Source of the DNA: Lutraria lutraria
Taxonomy: Eukaryota > Mollusca > Bivalvia > Venerida > Mactridae
DNA: 64,000 bases
Direction: 5' to 3'
Assembly: GCA_964023205.1 (NCBI GenBank)
Contig: OZ026835.1
Coordinates: 9,754,414 to 9,818,413, forward strand
Positions 62,249-64,000 of the stretch are shown here, piece after piece. Both the position numbers and the translations under genes were made by a program. Below the pieces are notes generated by a model. That model saw only the letters and a program-made list of their open reading frames with translations, searched no databases and was not told the DNA's origin. How positions within the stretch are numbered: position 1 is the stretch's first letter; each line of letters begins with the position of its first letter.

Positions 62249-62665
62249 TCTCGAGGTTATACAACTCGAGAACAGACTCTGATCTCAAATCTTGATTGCA
62301 ATATAAAGTACAAGTCGTGATTTAAAAGACAGAGAGCTGTTTAAATCCAAATCTACATATTCATGTCAATAATAATGTCAAAATAATACATATACAGTAC
62401 AACTTCTCCAGGGTGGCCCTCTCCTGAGCAACAACCTCCCTTCAACAACAGCATTATTTTCCCCACCGCACATTTTCACTATTAATTTAACCTCTCGCGA
62501 ACAACATAATTTTGATACTCCCAAAAGGTGTTGCGTTGGAGAGGTTGCACTGTGTATTAATACTGTTATCATTGTCTGATCATTATTTACATAGGAACAT
62601 AAAAAGGCAAATTATGTAATTTGAGCCCGGCGACCGATCTCATGTTTTACAACCTCGAACCCGAG
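62249..62665. mobile_element. Inverted-repeat element, TCGAGGT family, copy 2, interrupted
   Basis: Left end TCTCGAGGTTATACAACTCG and right end GATCTCATGTTTTACAACCT CGAACC. Subtracting the nested 62395-62552 element leaves about 259 bp, close to the 240 bp of copy 1. Confidence 0.65.
62395..62552. mobile_element. Nested 158-bp MITE, CAGTACAACTTCTCCA ends
   Basis: The left end CAGTACAACTTCTCCA and right end TGGAGAGGTTGCACTG are inverted with two mismatches, preceded by TA. It is inserted within the TCGAGGT-family element. Confidence 0.7.
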
Positions 62666-62703
62666 TGTGCGAACGCTTATATCTAAATTAGATATCTAAG
62701 TGA

Positions 62704-62770
62704 AGGTCAGTAACTGGTGTCACGCTGAACTACCAATCGTAAGGTCGTGGGTTCAAATCTCGACCCCGCC
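62704..62770. repeat. tRNA-like SINE remnant
   Basis: A clear B box (GTGGGTTCAAATCTCGACC) preceded by a weak A box; no intact tRNA fold. Confidence 0.4.
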
Positions 62771-62779
62771 TTCCGAATT

Positions 62780-63630
62780 TCTCAGGAACTCTTTTTCAGT
62801 ATCCGCTCACAACTACCTATTCAAATACTGTGTCAAATGGGCGAGTAGTGTGTAAAACGGACGAGGGGTGTATCGTAGCTTTACAGCGAGTACGATAAAG
62901 AAACATGAATAAGAGTAAAGATGCAAATACCCGGTTCTCCTGCTTCTTATCTTCCCTTTCTCCGGGGCGGCCCTCAATGACCATAGCTGTCGAATGGGCC
63001 GTTTAAAAACATATAAACAAATTGGCATAACCAATTACATATCTTATTAAAAAAATATCTCGAGATAACAGAAAACATGAAACCTTTATCAGCATTGTAT
63101 CGTGTGGTATCCACAAACTTCATTGAACAACATCAACATATTCAACTTGAGAATATTTCGGAAGGAGAAGTCCTGCGGAGCATGAAACAGATGCGTGTGT
63201 TTTGAGGACTATTTCTATACTCTTTGTGATTCAGCCATATTAATAATATCTAACTATACACGTTAATCACTATGAAGCATTTAGATGAGACAATGTATGA
63301 TTACAAAGTCACTCAAATGAGTCCGACCTATCAATTAGCTAATGCAAGTAATGTATAATTTTGTCACGTGTTTCTTAATTAGCATTTGATTGGCTGATTA
63401 TTAATGAGTCGACATTAACAATTATTAAGCCACTTCGTGTCGCGAATCAAAGTGTTAACCGAACGAAAATGAAAATGCAATTCGCGTGAATGCAATAAAA
63501 CTAGAATCCGTGACGAAATATTTAAAATTGATTGATGAGCAAAAAGTATTTACTATTTAGATTAAACGTTTGTTAAAATGGTATCTAAATACAAGAACAA
63601 CGATTTACAAACAAAGAGCGCGAAACAAAG
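62780..63630. other. Non-coding stretch
   Basis: No gene or structured repeat recognised. Confidence 0.35.
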
Positions 63631-63639
63631 AGAAGGAAA

Positions 63640-63910
63640 GCCACGTAGGTCGAGTGGTCATGATCTCTGAATAGTAAGCACTAGTCCCTTACCACTGTAA
63701 ACCTGAATCTCATCCCGGATCAGTCAAACCTCGCATGTTAGGAAGCTTCCCGGCTCGCTTACATAAGGTTAGTGGTTCTATCGAGCCTGGTTCCCGGCGC
63801 TAACTTACATAATAGAACCCTGTTTAGCAGTTAGGGGCAGGTAATCCAGGCTTTGGTTATTGGATGCTCTATCTACCACCGTCAAAACAGTAAAGTGTCG
63901 CCTAATGACA
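63640..63910 (+). mobile_element. tRNA-derived SINE, diverged relative of the 24285 family
   Basis: Head CGTAGGTCGAGTGGTCATGA, shared phrases AGTAAGCACTAGTCCCTTAC, CATGTTAGGAAGCTTCC and GGTTCTA...GAGCCTGG in the same order as 24285-24520, but longer and more diverged. Confidence 0.5.
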
Positions 63911-64000
63911 TTGTGTGGTTACTTATATGTATATGCTTATGAGTAAACGTTAGTTCTTTAAAAAACACGAATGTTGGATGGAATCCAACTTCGAAAAAGA

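Overview
This window is AT-rich animal nuclear DNA, most likely from a marine bivalve or a related mollusc. Genes are sparse. One is split into 19 small exons with consensus splice sites, and another is an intronless achaete-scute proneural gene. The rest is full of tRNA-derived SINE-like repeats, short inverted-repeat DNA transposons (MITEs), decayed Tc1-type transposases and a repeat arm ending in 'ATGGCGGGGGCGTAAAAAT', of a type I associate with bivalve genomes. The species is inferred from general character only.

Layout. 1-5430 is AT-rich with no supportable gene. 5434-7062 is a DNA transposon with a second inverted-repeat element nested inside it. 8210-8535 (minus) is the probable first coding exon of an unidentified gene running out of view toward position 1; two CRE-like motifs lie just upstream of it. 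10507-25376 (plus) is the main gene: 19 coding exons joined by eye into a 967-residue polytopic membrane protein of unknown family, whose introns carry many MITEs and SINEs. Its ninth intron has a textbook U12-type 5' splice site and branch site. Its sixth intron begins with a 41-bp unit, including the splice donor, repeated almost four times in tandem. 27246-28030 (minus) is a broken NHL-type beta-propeller fragment. 28.7-39.9 kb is repeat-rich: an inverted-repeat element with a 12-bp target duplication, remnants of two Tc1/mariner-like transposases, a frameshifted SGNH-hydrolase-like fragment and a long CACT microsatellite. 40-55.5 kb is a gene desert with MITEs and a 38-bp minisatellite. 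55903-56505 (minus) is the achaete-scute homologue, the most securely identified gene here, with POU-, SOX- and E-box-like motifs upstream. 57-64 kb holds more repeats, including one inverted-repeat element inserted into another.

The genes show no operon-like relation. The isolated single-exon bHLH gene in tens of kilobases of non-coding DNA fits a developmental regulator with dispersed enhancers. The exon-intron model of the membrane protein is my own reconstruction; every junction preserves frame, but it has not been checked against transcripts.
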